Assembly (NCBI GenBank): GCA_036401195.1 | Contig: DASWVQ010000274.1 | Span: 1 to 64,000 of the forward strand | Direction of reading: 5' to 3' | DNA from: JACDHQ01 sp036401195 | GTDB taxonomy: Bacteria > Gemmatimonadota > Gemmatimonadetes > Gemmatimonadales > Gemmatimonadaceae | Length of the DNA stretch: 64,000 bases | Notes under the pieces: generated by a model | What the model saw: the letters and a program-made list of their open reading frames with translations, nothing else | What the model was told of the DNA's origin: nothing | Database searches by the model: none | Made by a program: the position numbers and the translations under genes | Part shown: in pieces, positions 34,118 through 42,789 of the stretch | Layout of the letters: each line of letters opens with the position of its first letter | Numbering within the stretch: position 1 is the stretch's first letter

Positions 34118-34807
34118 TCAGCGGATCACGCGGTCGAATCGCACCGGGTCGGGCACGTCGTACGAGAAGTGCCACCATTCCTGCGCGTAGTTCACCCACC
34201 CTTCCGACTCCATCAGTCGCTTGAGGGTCGCGCGGTTGCGCGCGACGACACCGGTGGCGTTGGCGGTATGGGCCGCGGGTGAGAACGTATCGAAGGGCGT
34301 TCCCATGGCAAGCTCGCCTCCCGTGTCACGCGCCACGAGGGTGAGGTCGATGGCGACGCCGAGGTTGTGCCGCGACCGGCTGGCGATGTAGCCGTCGCGC
34401 ACGAGGTGCTCGCGCCCCACGCGCTGCGTCCACGCGACCATCGCCTCGGTGGCGCGCACCGGCCGGTAGCCGTCCCACACCTTCAGGCGGTAGCCTTCCG
34501 CGAGGGCGCGGCGCTGCACGCGCGCGAGCGCCGCCGCGGCCTCGCGACGCAGGAAGGCGCGGTTGGCCTCGTACCCCGGCAGTGGCGCGCCGGTGAAGTT
34601 GTCGTTCGTCGCATACCGAAGCTCCACCACGATCGACGAGTCGAGGGTGCGGAGCTCGGTGAGCAGCGTGTCCGCCGCGGCGTCCGGTGCCACGGCCAGC
34701 GCCCCCGTGTTCACGGGCGGCGCGGCCGGGGGCGTCGCGGGGCGCACCGAGCAGCCCGCGGCCGCGGCGGTGAGGAGCAGCAACACCGGTCTCGTGCAGG
34801 AGCGCAT
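34118..34807 (-). CDS. D-alanyl-D-alanine dipeptidase (VanX/DdpX-like) lipoprotein
   Basis: 229 residues from ATG at 34807. Lipobox AAAGC near residue 19. Zinc-site motifs of the family: SRHNLGVAIDLTL (His, Asp) and EWWHFSYD (Glu, His), plus VWDGYRPVRATEAM. It should cleave D-Ala-D-Ala in the periplasm, feeding murein-derived D-Ala recycling; resistance genes are absent, so a housekeeping role is more likely than glycopeptide resistance. The ATG overlaps the previous stop by one base (TGATG). Confidence 0.9.
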   Translation of the reverse strand: MRSCTRPVLLLLTAAAAGCSVRPATPPAAPPVNTGALAVAPDAAADTLLTELRTLDSSIVVELRYATNDNFTGAPLPGYEANRAFLRREAAAALARVQRRALAEGYRLKVWDGYRPVRATEAMVAWTQRVGREHLVRDGYIASRSRHNLGVAIDLTLVARDTGGELAMGTPFDTFSPAAHTANATGVVARNRATLKRLMESEGWVNYAQEWWHFSYDVPDPVRFDRVIR

Positions 34808-35784
34808 CAGAGAGTCTCCGAAAGGAACTGCAATGCCCGCCATTCACCCCAGTAGCGGCTGCGCCAGGGAACGACGCCGCTCACGAAGCCCACATGCCCG
34901 CCACGGGCCACGAACTCCAGCGCCAGCGCCGGGTTCCCCGCCGCGATCACCCGCACCTCGTCGAGCACCTCGCGCGGAAGGAAGGGGTCGTCTTCCGCGC
35001 TGAGCAGCAGCGTGGGCAGGCGGATGTCGCGAAGGTACCCGATGGAGCTGGAGCGCCGGTAGTAGTCCGCCGCGTCGGCGAAGCCGTGCAGCGGCGCGGT
35101 GACCGCCTCGTCGAACTCCCACAGCGTGCGGGCCCGTAGCACGGCGTCGCGATCGAAGGCGCCCGGAAAGCGGTCGAGCTTCCGCAGCGCCTTCTCCCTG
35201 AGCGAGCGCAGGAAGTGACGCTCGTATATCTGCGAGACCCCTTGCGAGATGTGGCGGCAGCCGCGCGCGAGGTCGTACGGCACGGACACCGCCGCCGCCC
35301 CCTTCACCTGCGCGGGCACCGCCTTCCCGCGCTCCCCCAGCCACTTGAGGAGGACGTTTCCCCCGAGGGAAACGCCCGCGAGCACCCGGGGAACATCCGG
35401 TTCGCTCTCCAGCAGGCGCCCGAGCACGAAATCGAGGTCGGTGGTCTCCCCCGAGTGGTAGAAGCGGGGCTGCCGGTTCAGCTCGCCGTTGCACCCCCGG
35501 AAGACCAGCAGGTCCATCCCCCAGCCGCGGGCCAGCGACTCCGCCGCGAAGTTCGCCACGTAATGGGAGTGGAGCCCCCCCTCGAGGCCGTGCAGGAGGA
35601 GCAGGCGGGGCTCGTCGGCCGCGGCGCCGGGGGCGTCGATCCGGCGGAGCTCCACGTCATCGTCGTCCGGGGTGGTGAACCGCTCCACGCGGGCGGGCAG
35701 CGCGAGGCGCCGGCCGCTCAGCCGGCCCCACAGCGTCTTCAGGTGCGGTCCCGGCGCGAACCAGGCGGGATGATAATGGCGCAT
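34807..35784 (-). CDS. YheT-type alpha/beta hydrolase
   Basis: 325 residues, cytosolic. LLLLHGLEGGLHSHYV forms the oxyanion region; nucleophile Ser in LAGVSLGGNVLLKWLGE; Asp in LLSAEDDPFLP; His in RGGHVGFV. PHLKTLWGRL at the N-terminus is the YheT/ABHD signature. A carboxylesterase of unknown substrate. First gene of a short minus-strand run; divergent from the ArsC-like gene by 28 bp. Confidence 0.9.
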   Translation of the reverse strand: MRHYHPAWFAPGPHLKTLWGRLSGRRLALPARVERFTTPDDDDVELRRIDAPGAAADEPRLLLLHGLEGGLHSHYVANFAAESLARGWGMDLLVFRGCNGELNRQPRFYHSGETTDLDFVLGRLLESEPDVPRVLAGVSLGGNVLLKWLGERGKAVPAQVKGAAAVSVPYDLARGCRHISQGVSQIYERHFLRSLREKALRKLDRFPGAFDRDAVLRARTLWEFDEAVTAPLHGFADAADYYRRSSSIGYLRDIRLPTLLLSAEDDPFLPREVLDEVRVIAAGNPALALEFVARGGHVGFVSGVVPWRSRYWGEWRALQFLSETL

Positions 35785-35812
35785 GCTGCCCGGAAGTTAT
35801 CTTGTCCCACCT

Positions 35813-36166
35813 ATGGAAGTTCAGATCTTCGGCGTGAAGAAGAGCGCCGACACCCGCAAGGCCCAGCGCTTCTTCTCCGATCGCCGGATCAAGGCGCATT
35901 TCGTCGACCTCGACGAGAAGGCGCCCGCGGCGGGGGAGCTGAAGCGCTTCATCCAGAAGTTCGGGATCGACACGCTGATCGATCGCGAGGGCAAGCGGTT
36001 CCAGGAGCTGGGGCTCCGCCACTCCACACTTTCCGAGCAGCGCTGGATCGACAAGCTCATGCTGGAGCCGCTGCTCCTCAAGCTTCCCCTCGTCCGCCAG
36101 CTCGGGGGGAACGGACTGACCATCGGGCTCGCCGAGGCGACCTGGAAGGAGTGGGTACAGACGTGA
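35813..36166 (+). CDS. ArsC/Spx-family thioredoxin-fold protein without the active-site Cys
   Basis: 117 residues. The start MEVQIFGVKKSADTRKAQRFF aligns with ArsC-type reductases (usual pattern YxxPxCxxxRKA), but the position of the catalytic Cys is Ala/Asp (KKSADTRKA) and there is no cysteine in the protein. The ELKRFIQKFGIDTLIDREGKRF helix region is typical of the YffB/Spx group. It cannot be a classical arsenate reductase; a regulatory or structural role is likely. It overlaps the ABC-F start by four bases (GTGA). Confidence 0.75.
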   Translation: MEVQIFGVKKSADTRKAQRFFSDRRIKAHFVDLDEKAPAAGELKRFIQKFGIDTLIDREGKRFQELGLRHSTLSEQRWIDKLMLEPLLLKLPLVRQLGGNGLTIGLAEATWKEWVQT

Positions 36167-38118
36167 CGCAGATCGCGGTGGGGGGCGTGGCGGTGGAGTT
36201 CGGGGCCACGACCGTCTTCGAGGACATCACCTTCACCGTCGCCGCGCGCGACCGGTGGGGGATCGTGGGGCGCAACGGCACCGGCAAGACGACGCTCTTC
36301 TCCCTGCTCACCGGCGAGCGGAAGCCGACCCGGGGGAACGTGGTGATCCAGCCCGGGGTGCGGGTGTCGCTCCTGGAGCAGCACCGCGAGTTCGGCGACG
36401 GGACCACGATCTGGGAAGCCGCCGCGGGGCCCTTCGCCGACCTGATGGCGCTGGAGGCATCGCTCGCGGAGCAGGCCGCGGCGCTGGCGCACGACGCGAG
36501 CGACGCCGCGCTGGAGCGCTTCGCGCGGGACCAGGAGCGCTTCGAGCACGAGGGGGGGTACACCTTCACCCCCCGGGTCGACGCGGTGCTCCAGGGCCTC
36601 GGCTTCGATCCCGACCAGGCGCGGGTGCGCCACATCGGCGAGCTCTCGGGGGGTGAGCGTGGCCGCGTGGGGCTGGCGCGCCAGCTGGTGACCGACGCGG
36701 AGGTGCTCCTGCTCGACGAGCCCACCAACCATCTCGACCTCGAGACGACGCGCTGGCTGGAGCTGTACCTGAAGTCGAGCGACCGCACCGTGCTGGTCGT
36801 GAGCCACGACCGCGCCTTCCTCGCGGCGATCGCCGACCACATCCTCCACTTCGAGGGAGGGACGGCGACGCCGTACAACGCGGGCTACGAGGATTTCGTG
36901 CACCAGCGCGCGGAGCGGCGGCTGGCGCAGGCGCGCGCTTTCGAGAAGCAGCAGCGGGTGATCGCCTCGGAGCAGGACTACATCGCGCGCAACCTCGCCG
37001 GCCAGAACTCGTCGCAGGCCAAGGGGCGGCGCAAGCGGCTGGAGCGCATGGAGCGGCTCTCCGGGCCCACCGGCGAGGCCGGCGCGATGGCGCTGCGCCT
37101 CGAGGCCGCCTCGCGCGGGGGCGACCAGGTGGTGGTCACCGACCGCCTGCAGGTGGACGTGCCGGGGCGCGTGCTGCTGCGCGACTTCACCACCGTGCTG
37201 CCGCGCGGCGCGCGCGTGGGGCTCGTGGGCCCCAACGGCGCGGGGAAGTCGACGCTGCTGCGCACGATCGTCGGCGACCTGCCGCCGGCGCGCGGGGGCG
37301 CGCGGCTCGGCTCGGGGATCACGGTGGCCTACTACCGGCAGGACATGGCGCAGGTCCCGCTCGACCAGCCGCTCTACCAGATCATCGCCGACCTGCGCCC
37401 CATGTGGGAGCGGCGCATGGTGCAGGGGCACCTCGGGCGCTTCGGCTTCTCGGGCGACGAGGCGCAGCGCATCGCGGGAACCCTTTCGGGAGGCGAGCGC
37501 TCCCGCGTGGCGCTGGCGATGCTGATGCTGACCCACGCCAACCTGCTCGTGCTCGACGAGCCCACCAACCACCTCGACGTGGAGAGCATCGAGGCGCTGG
37601 AGGATGCGCTCACCGAGTATGAGGGCACCGTGCTGCTGGTGAGCCACGACCGCGCGCTGCTCCGCGGGATCGTGGACGGGGTGTGGGTGCTGCACGAGCA
37701 GGAGATCACGGAGTTCGACGGCAGCTTCGCCGAGTGGGAGGCGGTGAGCGAGGAGCGCCGGCGCGCCGCGGAGGTCGCGGCCTCGGAGGCGGAAGCGCTC
37801 CGCCGCGTGCACGAGAAGCAGAAGCTGCAGTCGCGCCAGGCCGCGGCGCCGAAGGGGCGCGATCGCGACGACGGGCGGAAGGAGCTGCGCAAGGTGAGCC
37901 GGCAGCTCGAGGAGGTGGAGCAGCGGATCGCCACGCTCGAGGCGCGGGTGGGCGCGCTCACCACCACGCTGGGCGATCCGTCGCTGTACGGCACCCCGGA
38001 GGGGGTGGAGCGCGCGCACCGCGCGTCGGCGGATCTCGAGGAGGGGCGGCGCGCGCTCGACGCGGCGCTCGAGGAGTGGACGGCGCTCACGGAGCGCGTG
38101 GAGGCGCTCACGCCATGA
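36163..38118 (+). CDS. ABC-F family ATP-binding protein
   Basis: 651 residues from GTG. Two ABC domains with no membrane helix: Walker A GRNGTGKTT and GPNGAGKST, signatures LSGGERGRVGLA and LSGGERSRVALA, and LLLDEPTNHLDLE / LVLDEPTNHLDVE. A ~70-residue interdomain linker (HQRAERRLAQARAFEKQQR to RKRLERMERL) and a C-terminal coiled coil (KELRKVSRQLEEVEQRIATL) are present, as in Uup/EttA-type translation factors. It probably acts on the ribosome. Confidence 0.93.
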   Translation: MTQIAVGGVAVEFGATTVFEDITFTVAARDRWGIVGRNGTGKTTLFSLLTGERKPTRGNVVIQPGVRVSLLEQHREFGDGTTIWEAAAGPFADLMALEASLAEQAAALAHDASDAALERFARDQERFEHEGGYTFTPRVDAVLQGLGFDPDQARVRHIGELSGGERGRVGLARQLVTDAEVLLLDEPTNHLDLETTRWLELYLKSSDRTVLVVSHDRAFLAAIADHILHFEGGTATPYNAGYEDFVHQRAERRLAQARAFEKQQRVIASEQDYIARNLAGQNSSQAKGRRKRLERMERLSGPTGEAGAMALRLEAASRGGDQVVVTDRLQVDVPGRVLLRDFTTVLPRGARVGLVGPNGAGKSTLLRTIVGDLPPARGGARLGSGITVAYYRQDMAQVPLDQPLYQIIADLRPMWERRMVQGHLGRFGFSGDEAQRIAGTLSGGERSRVALAMLMLTHANLLVLDEPTNHLDVESIEALEDALTEYEGTVLLVSHDRALLRGIVDGVWVLHEQEITEFDGSFAEWEAVSEERRRAAEVAASEAEALRRVHEKQKLQSRQAAAPKGRDRDDGRKELRKVSRQLEEVEQRIATLEARVGALTTTLGDPSLYGTPEGVERAHRASADLEEGRRALDAALEEWTALTERVEALTP

Positions 38119-40409
38119 GCCCGGCGCCCCCGGCGACCGGGCTCGCGCCGCCGGGGGCGCTCCTGGTGGCAGGCGTCGTGGCGCTCCTCGTGACCGCCGC
38201 ACCGGGCGCCGCCGCGCAGCGACGGCCGGATCCGGACAGCACGGCGCGCGTCGAGACCTCCGCGTACGCCACGGAACCGCTGCGGGCGCTGGTGGCGGCC
38301 GCCGCGGAGGCAAACCGCCGGGCACCGGATTCCCTCGCGGGCTACGCCGCCCGCGTCGAGAGCGAGATGGCCCTCGGGTTGCGCGACACCCTCGGCGTGG
38401 ACCGCACCACCCAGGTGGAGCAGTTCGCCCTCGACGCCCGCTGGCATCGCTCCGGGCGATACGACCTGCACGTGATCGGCTATCGGTCGCAGCTGCTCGG
38501 GCCGTCGCTGTCGATGCTCTCCTTCCTGCGGGGATGGACGGTGCCGGTGCTCTATGGGAACCGCCTGCGCCTGGGGATCGTGGGCGACACGACGCGCCGC
38601 CGCCGCTCCCCATTCCCCGCGCGACGCTCGCGGACGATGGATGGCGACAGCGGCGCGGTCGTCGTGCACCCCCTCGCCGGGGATCGCGATCGCTTCTATC
38701 GCTTCGAGGGGGGCGACACGGTCGCCGTCCTTCGCACGAAGTGGCGGGAGATCCCCGTGGCGCGGGTCCGGGTGCGCCCCGCCCCGAACGCCCCGGCTGC
38801 CGCCCTCCTCTTCGAGGGCGACCTGGACCTCGATGCGACGCGGCGCGAGGTGGTGCGCATGCGCGGAAAGCTCGTGCGGGTCGACCCGGCGAGGGACTTC
38901 GGCGGCGTGACCGGGAAGGGGCGCGTGGTGAGCGGGGTGGGCTACTTCGAGTTCGAGAACGCCGAGATCGACGGGAAGTACTGGCTTCCCACCTACCAGC
39001 GCACCGAGATGCAGGGGTTCTTCACCCCGATGGGAGACGTCCGGTCGGTCTTCCGGATCGTGTCGCGCTTCCGGCAGGTCACGCCGAACGATCCCCGCGT
39101 GCTGGCGATGGGCGCGCGGCCGGACAGCGGGGGGGCCGACGCGTACCGCCTCTCCCGCGCCGGCGGGGACAGCACCGCGCGCTACGGCGGCTGGGAGCTG
39201 CCCCTGGGGGAGGCCAACGCGAGGGTCAGCGCCGACGACTTCACCGATCTCGCCCCGCGGGCCTGGTCGACGACGGGGCCGCCGGTCATCGAGCTGCGCG
39301 CGCGTCGCTTCGGGGAGTTCGTCCACTTCAACCGGGTGGAGGGACTGTACACCGGGCTGGCCGGGCAGCTGCGGCTGCGCGACGTGGCACCGGGGGTGGT
39401 GCTCCGCGCGAATGCCGGATGGGGATGGGCGGAAGGGACGGCCCGCGGGGCGGCAGCGGCGGACTGGCAGCGGGGGAGCCAGCTCTGGACGGCGCGGGTG
39501 GAACGCGCGCTCGAGGGGACGGGGGACCTCGCGGTGGATGCGCGGAGCGGGTCCAGCATCGGGGCCCTGCTCTATTCCCTCGACAACCAGGACTACGTGG
39601 ATCGTCGGTCGGCGACCCTCTCGCTGATGACCGGCGCGCGGGCCAACCCCCTCGCGCGCTTCCGGGTGGAGGTGGGCGCGGTGAGCGACCGGGGGGTGCG
39701 GCCTCACCTGGAGCGCGGCCTGTTCGGGAGCGACACCGGATTCCGGCCGATGCGCGGGATCGACGCGGGGCGCTACGCGCGGGCGCTGATCCAGCTGGAC
39801 CTCGCCCCGCGCGCCTCCGGGGAGTTCCTGGACGAGGGGCTTGGGAGCTCGATCCGGGTCGAAGCCGGGAGGGGCGACCTGACGTACGAACGGATCGACG
39901 CGAACGCGGTGTTGCGATGGGAACGCGGCAAAATGCTCGTATTCGGTCGCGTTGCAGGCGTATTAGTGACAGGGTCACCACCACCACAGCAGCTCGTCGA
40001 GCTGGGGGACCAGGAGGGGCTCGCGGGGTACGGCTACCGCCAGTTCACCGGCGATCGCGGAGCGCTCGGGCAGCTCACCGCGCACTGGCGCTTCGGGTGG
40101 CTCACCACGCCGTACCGGATCAGCGGGCGTCTGGTCGTTCCGGGGTTGGCCCCCGGCGTGGCCGCGGGAATCCAGGGGGGGTGGACCGAGCTGGCAACAC
40201 CTGAGGGTCGGGTGGCGGCGACGTCGCTCCTTCGACCCCTCGGGCTGGTGCCGGCTGGCACCGGCGGCGTGCGCGCCACGGTGGATGCCCGGCTCACCTT
40301 CTTCGGGGGAGCGGTCGGCGTGGGAGTGGCCCGGCCGATCGATGGGTTCCGGGACCGCCGGGGCGGCTGGCGCTTCGTCTTCACCCTCGGCCAGTCGCTC
40401 GGATCCTGA
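38115..40409 (+). CDS. Large outer-membrane beta-barrel protein
   Basis: 764 residues. A signal peptide (LLVAGVVALLVTAAPGAAAQ) and a periplasmic part of about 350 residues that looks like alternating beta strands, then a C-terminal half rich in aromatic/Gly strands ending FRDRRGGWRFVFTLGQSLGS. AGYGYRQFTGDRGALGQLTA near the end resembles the BamA-superfamily/DUF5686 barrel loop. The function is unknown. Its ATG overlaps the ABC-F stop (ATGA), and its stop is 9 bp from the convergent murB stop. Confidence 0.7.
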   Translation: MSPAPPATGLAPPGALLVAGVVALLVTAAPGAAAQRRPDPDSTARVETSAYATEPLRALVAAAAEANRRAPDSLAGYAARVESEMALGLRDTLGVDRTTQVEQFALDARWHRSGRYDLHVIGYRSQLLGPSLSMLSFLRGWTVPVLYGNRLRLGIVGDTTRRRRSPFPARRSRTMDGDSGAVVVHPLAGDRDRFYRFEGGDTVAVLRTKWREIPVARVRVRPAPNAPAAALLFEGDLDLDATRREVVRMRGKLVRVDPARDFGGVTGKGRVVSGVGYFEFENAEIDGKYWLPTYQRTEMQGFFTPMGDVRSVFRIVSRFRQVTPNDPRVLAMGARPDSGGADAYRLSRAGGDSTARYGGWELPLGEANARVSADDFTDLAPRAWSTTGPPVIELRARRFGEFVHFNRVEGLYTGLAGQLRLRDVAPGVVLRANAGWGWAEGTARGAAAADWQRGSQLWTARVERALEGTGDLAVDARSGSSIGALLYSLDNQDYVDRRSATLSLMTGARANPLARFRVEVGAVSDRGVRPHLERGLFGSDTGFRPMRGIDAGRYARALIQLDLAPRASGEFLDEGLGSSIRVEAGRGDLTYERIDANAVLRWERGKMLVFGRVAGVLVTGSPPPQQLVELGDQEGLAGYGYRQFTGDRGALGQLTAHWRFGWLTTPYRISGRLVVPGLAPGVAAGIQGGWTELATPEGRVAATSLLRPLGLVPAGTGGVRATVDARLTFFGGAVGVGVARPIDGFRDRRGGWRFVFTLGQSLGS

Positions 40410-40418
40410 CCGGGACCC

Positions 40419-41381
40419 TCAGAACTCGCCGATGAAGCCGATCTCCGGCTGGAGCTCGTGGCCGAACTTCGCCTTCACCGCCTGCTGCGCGATGGCGATG
40501 AGCTCCCGCACGTCCTTCGCGGTGGCCCCGCCCAGGTTGATGAGGATGTTCGCGTGGTTGTGGGAGATCTGCGCGTTGCCGTGGCGGAACCCCTTGAGCC
40601 CGCACTGATCCACCAGCCGGCCCGCCCCGACCCCCTCGATCTTCTTGAAGATCGATCCGGCACTCGGGTGCCAGTCGAGCCAGGGGTGCCGCGACCCGCG
40701 CCACGACAGGTTCTCCTGGATCACCCGCTGCATCGCGTCGGGGTCGCCGCGGGTGAGCCGGAAAGTCACTGACAGGGCGATGTCGCGGCGGTGGTGGAAC
40801 ACCGTGTCGTCGTAGCCGAACTTCACGTAGTCCGGTCCCACCTCTTTCCGCTCGTTCTCCTCGCTCAGGATCTCGCAGGACTCGAACACCTCGGCGATGA
40901 ACATCGTCCGCTCCCGTTCGGGCGCGGGCGAGAGGAAGTGGAGGTTCTGCCACACCGCGCCCCCCACCGTGCTCGGGATCCCTGCGTAGTGCTCCAGTCC
41001 GGACCACCCCCGCGCCACCGCTTCCTGGAGCAGCTCCTTCATCACCGCCCCCGACTCCGTCCACAGGTGGCAGGTGTCGGTTCCCTCCTCGCGGAACTCC
41101 CGGTGCCGGGAGGTGTTCCGGATGACGAGCCCCCGGAAGCCCCGGTCGCCCACGAGGATGTTGGCGCCGAGCCCGAGGACGAAGTAGGGGACCCCCTGCT
41201 GGCGGGCGGCCAGCACCGCGCCGGCAAGGGCGTCCGCCGAGGTGGCCTCGAAGAAGAGGTCGGCTGGCCCGCCGATCCGGAAGGTGGTATAAGGAGCGAT
41301 GGCCTCGCCCCGCCGCAGGTGCGCGGGATCGAGATGCTGAGCCAGCGCATCGAGCGCCACGGGAGCGATGGTCGAAGTCAT
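40419..41381 (-). CDS. murB: UDP-N-acetylenolpyruvoylglucosamine reductase
   Basis: 320 residues from ATG at 41381. FAD-binding AIAPYTTFRIGGPADLFFEA and VLGLGANILVGDRGFRG, then AGIPSTVGGAVWQN; the catalytic region has PSAGSIFKK and the C-terminus ends VRELIAIAQQAVKAKFGHEL. The Y/S-loop insertion indicates a type I-like MurB. It makes UDP-MurNAc for peptidoglycan. Its start codon overlaps the divergent peptidase start (CATG). Confidence 0.95.
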   Translation of the reverse strand: MTSTIAPVALDALAQHLDPAHLRRGEAIAPYTTFRIGGPADLFFEATSADALAGAVLAARQQGVPYFVLGLGANILVGDRGFRGLVIRNTSRHREFREEGTDTCHLWTESGAVMKELLQEAVARGWSGLEHYAGIPSTVGGAVWQNLHFLSPAPERERTMFIAEVFESCEILSEENERKEVGPDYVKFGYDDTVFHHRRDIALSVTFRLTRGDPDAMQRVIQENLSWRGSRHPWLDWHPSAGSIFKKIEGVGAGRLVDQCGLKGFRHGNAQISHNHANILINLGGATAKDVRELIAIAQQAVKAKFGHELQPEIGFIGEF

Positions 41382-42789
41382 GAGCAGGGCTAAAGAAACC
41401 ACGGGCCGGACCGGACCGCTACTCGCGCGCGTCGTTGCAGCAATCATGCTGACGCTGCTCGCGGCGCTCCCCGCCCTCGGGCAGCGCGCCGAGCTGGAGA
41501 AGCGGATCCGGCGCTCCACGCTGCCCAACGGGCTCGAGGTGATCGTCGTCGAGAATCCCGGCGTCCCCCTCGTCACCGTGGAGGCCGTGGTCCGCAACGG
41601 CTCGTTCGTGCAGACCCCGGAAATCGAGGGGCTGGCCCACATGTACGAGCACATGATCTTCGGGGCCAACGTGGCCTTTCCCAGCGCGCAGCGCTTCATC
41701 GGCCGCCTCTCCCAGCTGGGGGCCGACTTCAACGGCTCGACCAGCGAGGAACGGGTGAACTACTACATCACCCTCCCCGCCGACTCCCTCGAGCCGGGAA
41801 TGCAGGCCCTCGCCACCGCGCTCCGCTTCCCCCTCTTCCGCCCCGACGAGCTGGCGCGCGAGAAGCAGGTGGTGCTGGGTGAGTACGACCGGAACGAAGC
41901 CGATCCCTTCTTCGGCTTCCAGCAGCGGGTGGGCCACGCCCTCTGGGGCGAGGCGTGGACGCAGAAGAACCCGCTCGGCCGGCGCGAGGTGATCGAGCGC
42001 GTCACGCCGGAGCAGATGCGCGCCATCCAGCGGCGATATTACGTCCCGAACAACACGGCGATCATCGTGGCGGGGGCCGTCGCCGCCGACCGGGTGTTCG
42101 CGCTGGCGCGCGCGGCCTTCGGGGAATGGCCGCGCGGCGCCGATCCCTTCGCGGCCAGTCCCGTCCCTCCCGTCCCGCCGCTGCCGGCGTCCACGGCGAT
42201 CATGGTCGAGCAGCCGATCGGCGGGGCGATGGTGCTGCGGCAGTGGCACGGCCCGAGCGCGCGGCGCGACGTGGACGCCACCTACGCCGCGGACGTCTTT
42301 TCCGATGTCCTCAACGAGCCCGGCTCGCGCTTCCAGCGACGGCTGGTGGAGAGCGGGCTGTTCTCGACCCTCCGCGTCAACTACTACACGCTGGCGCATA
42401 CCGGTCCCATCACCATCTTCGGCGAGACGCGGCCGGAGCAGCTGCGCACCGCGCTGCGCGCGCTCGACGAGGAGCTCCAGCGCATCGTGGACGATCCGGC
42501 GTACTTCGACCAGGGGCTGTTCGAGTCGGTGAAGCGGCAGCGCGTCGCGGGGACGATGTTCTCCCTGGAGCGCGCGTCGGGATTCGCCCACCAGCTGGGG
42601 TTCTGGTGGAGCGTGACGGGGCTCGACTACTTCCTCGGCTACGTGGACGCGATGGCGAGGCAGACGCCCGCCGACCTCCGGCGCTACGCGCGCGAGTACC
42701 TCGTGGGAAAGCCGCACGTGACGGGAGTGCTCCTCCCCTCGGGGGCCGGGGCGGCCCTCGGGATCACCGAAGCGGAGCTCGCGCGATGA
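41368..42789 (+). CDS. M16-family zinc peptidase, catalytic
   Basis: 473 residues from ATG at 41368 (an ATG four codons on, at 41380, is equally likely). Signal peptide ending near PALGQ. The zinc motif HMYEH (HxxEH, residues 91-95) and the downstream Glu in LGEYDRNEADPFF are intact; the second, inactive M16 half follows to the end. It should act in the periplasm, paired with the next gene product. The start overlaps divergent murB. Confidence 0.92.
   Translation: MVEVMSRAKETTGRTGPLLARVVAAIMLTLLAALPALGQRAELEKRIRRSTLPNGLEVIVVENPGVPLVTVEAVVRNGSFVQTPEIEGLAHMYEHMIFGANVAFPSAQRFIGRLSQLGADFNGSTSEERVNYYITLPADSLEPGMQALATALRFPLFRPDELAREKQVVLGEYDRNEADPFFGFQQRVGHALWGEAWTQKNPLGRREVIERVTPEQMRAIQRRYYVPNNTAIIVAGAVAADRVFALARAAFGEWPRGADPFAASPVPPVPPLPASTAIMVEQPIGGAMVLRQWHGPSARRDVDATYAADVFSDVLNEPGSRFQRRLVESGLFSTLRVNYYTLAHTGPITIFGETRPEQLRTALRALDEELQRIVDDPAYFDQGLFESVKRQRVAGTMFSLERASGFAHQLGFWWSVTGLDYFLGYVDAMARQTPADLRRYAREYLVGKPHVTGVLLPSGAGAALGITEAELAR

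Noticed and set aside
34118..34807. VanX-like gene as part of a vancomycin-resistance cluster
   Set aside because: No vanH, vanA or vanRS homologue nearby; isolated periplasmic D-Ala-D-Ala dipeptidases are common.
36163..38118. ABC-F gene as a drug-resistance (ribosome-protection) determinant
   Set aside because: The C-terminal coiled coil and linker fit housekeeping Uup/EttA-like proteins; nothing specific for resistance is seen.
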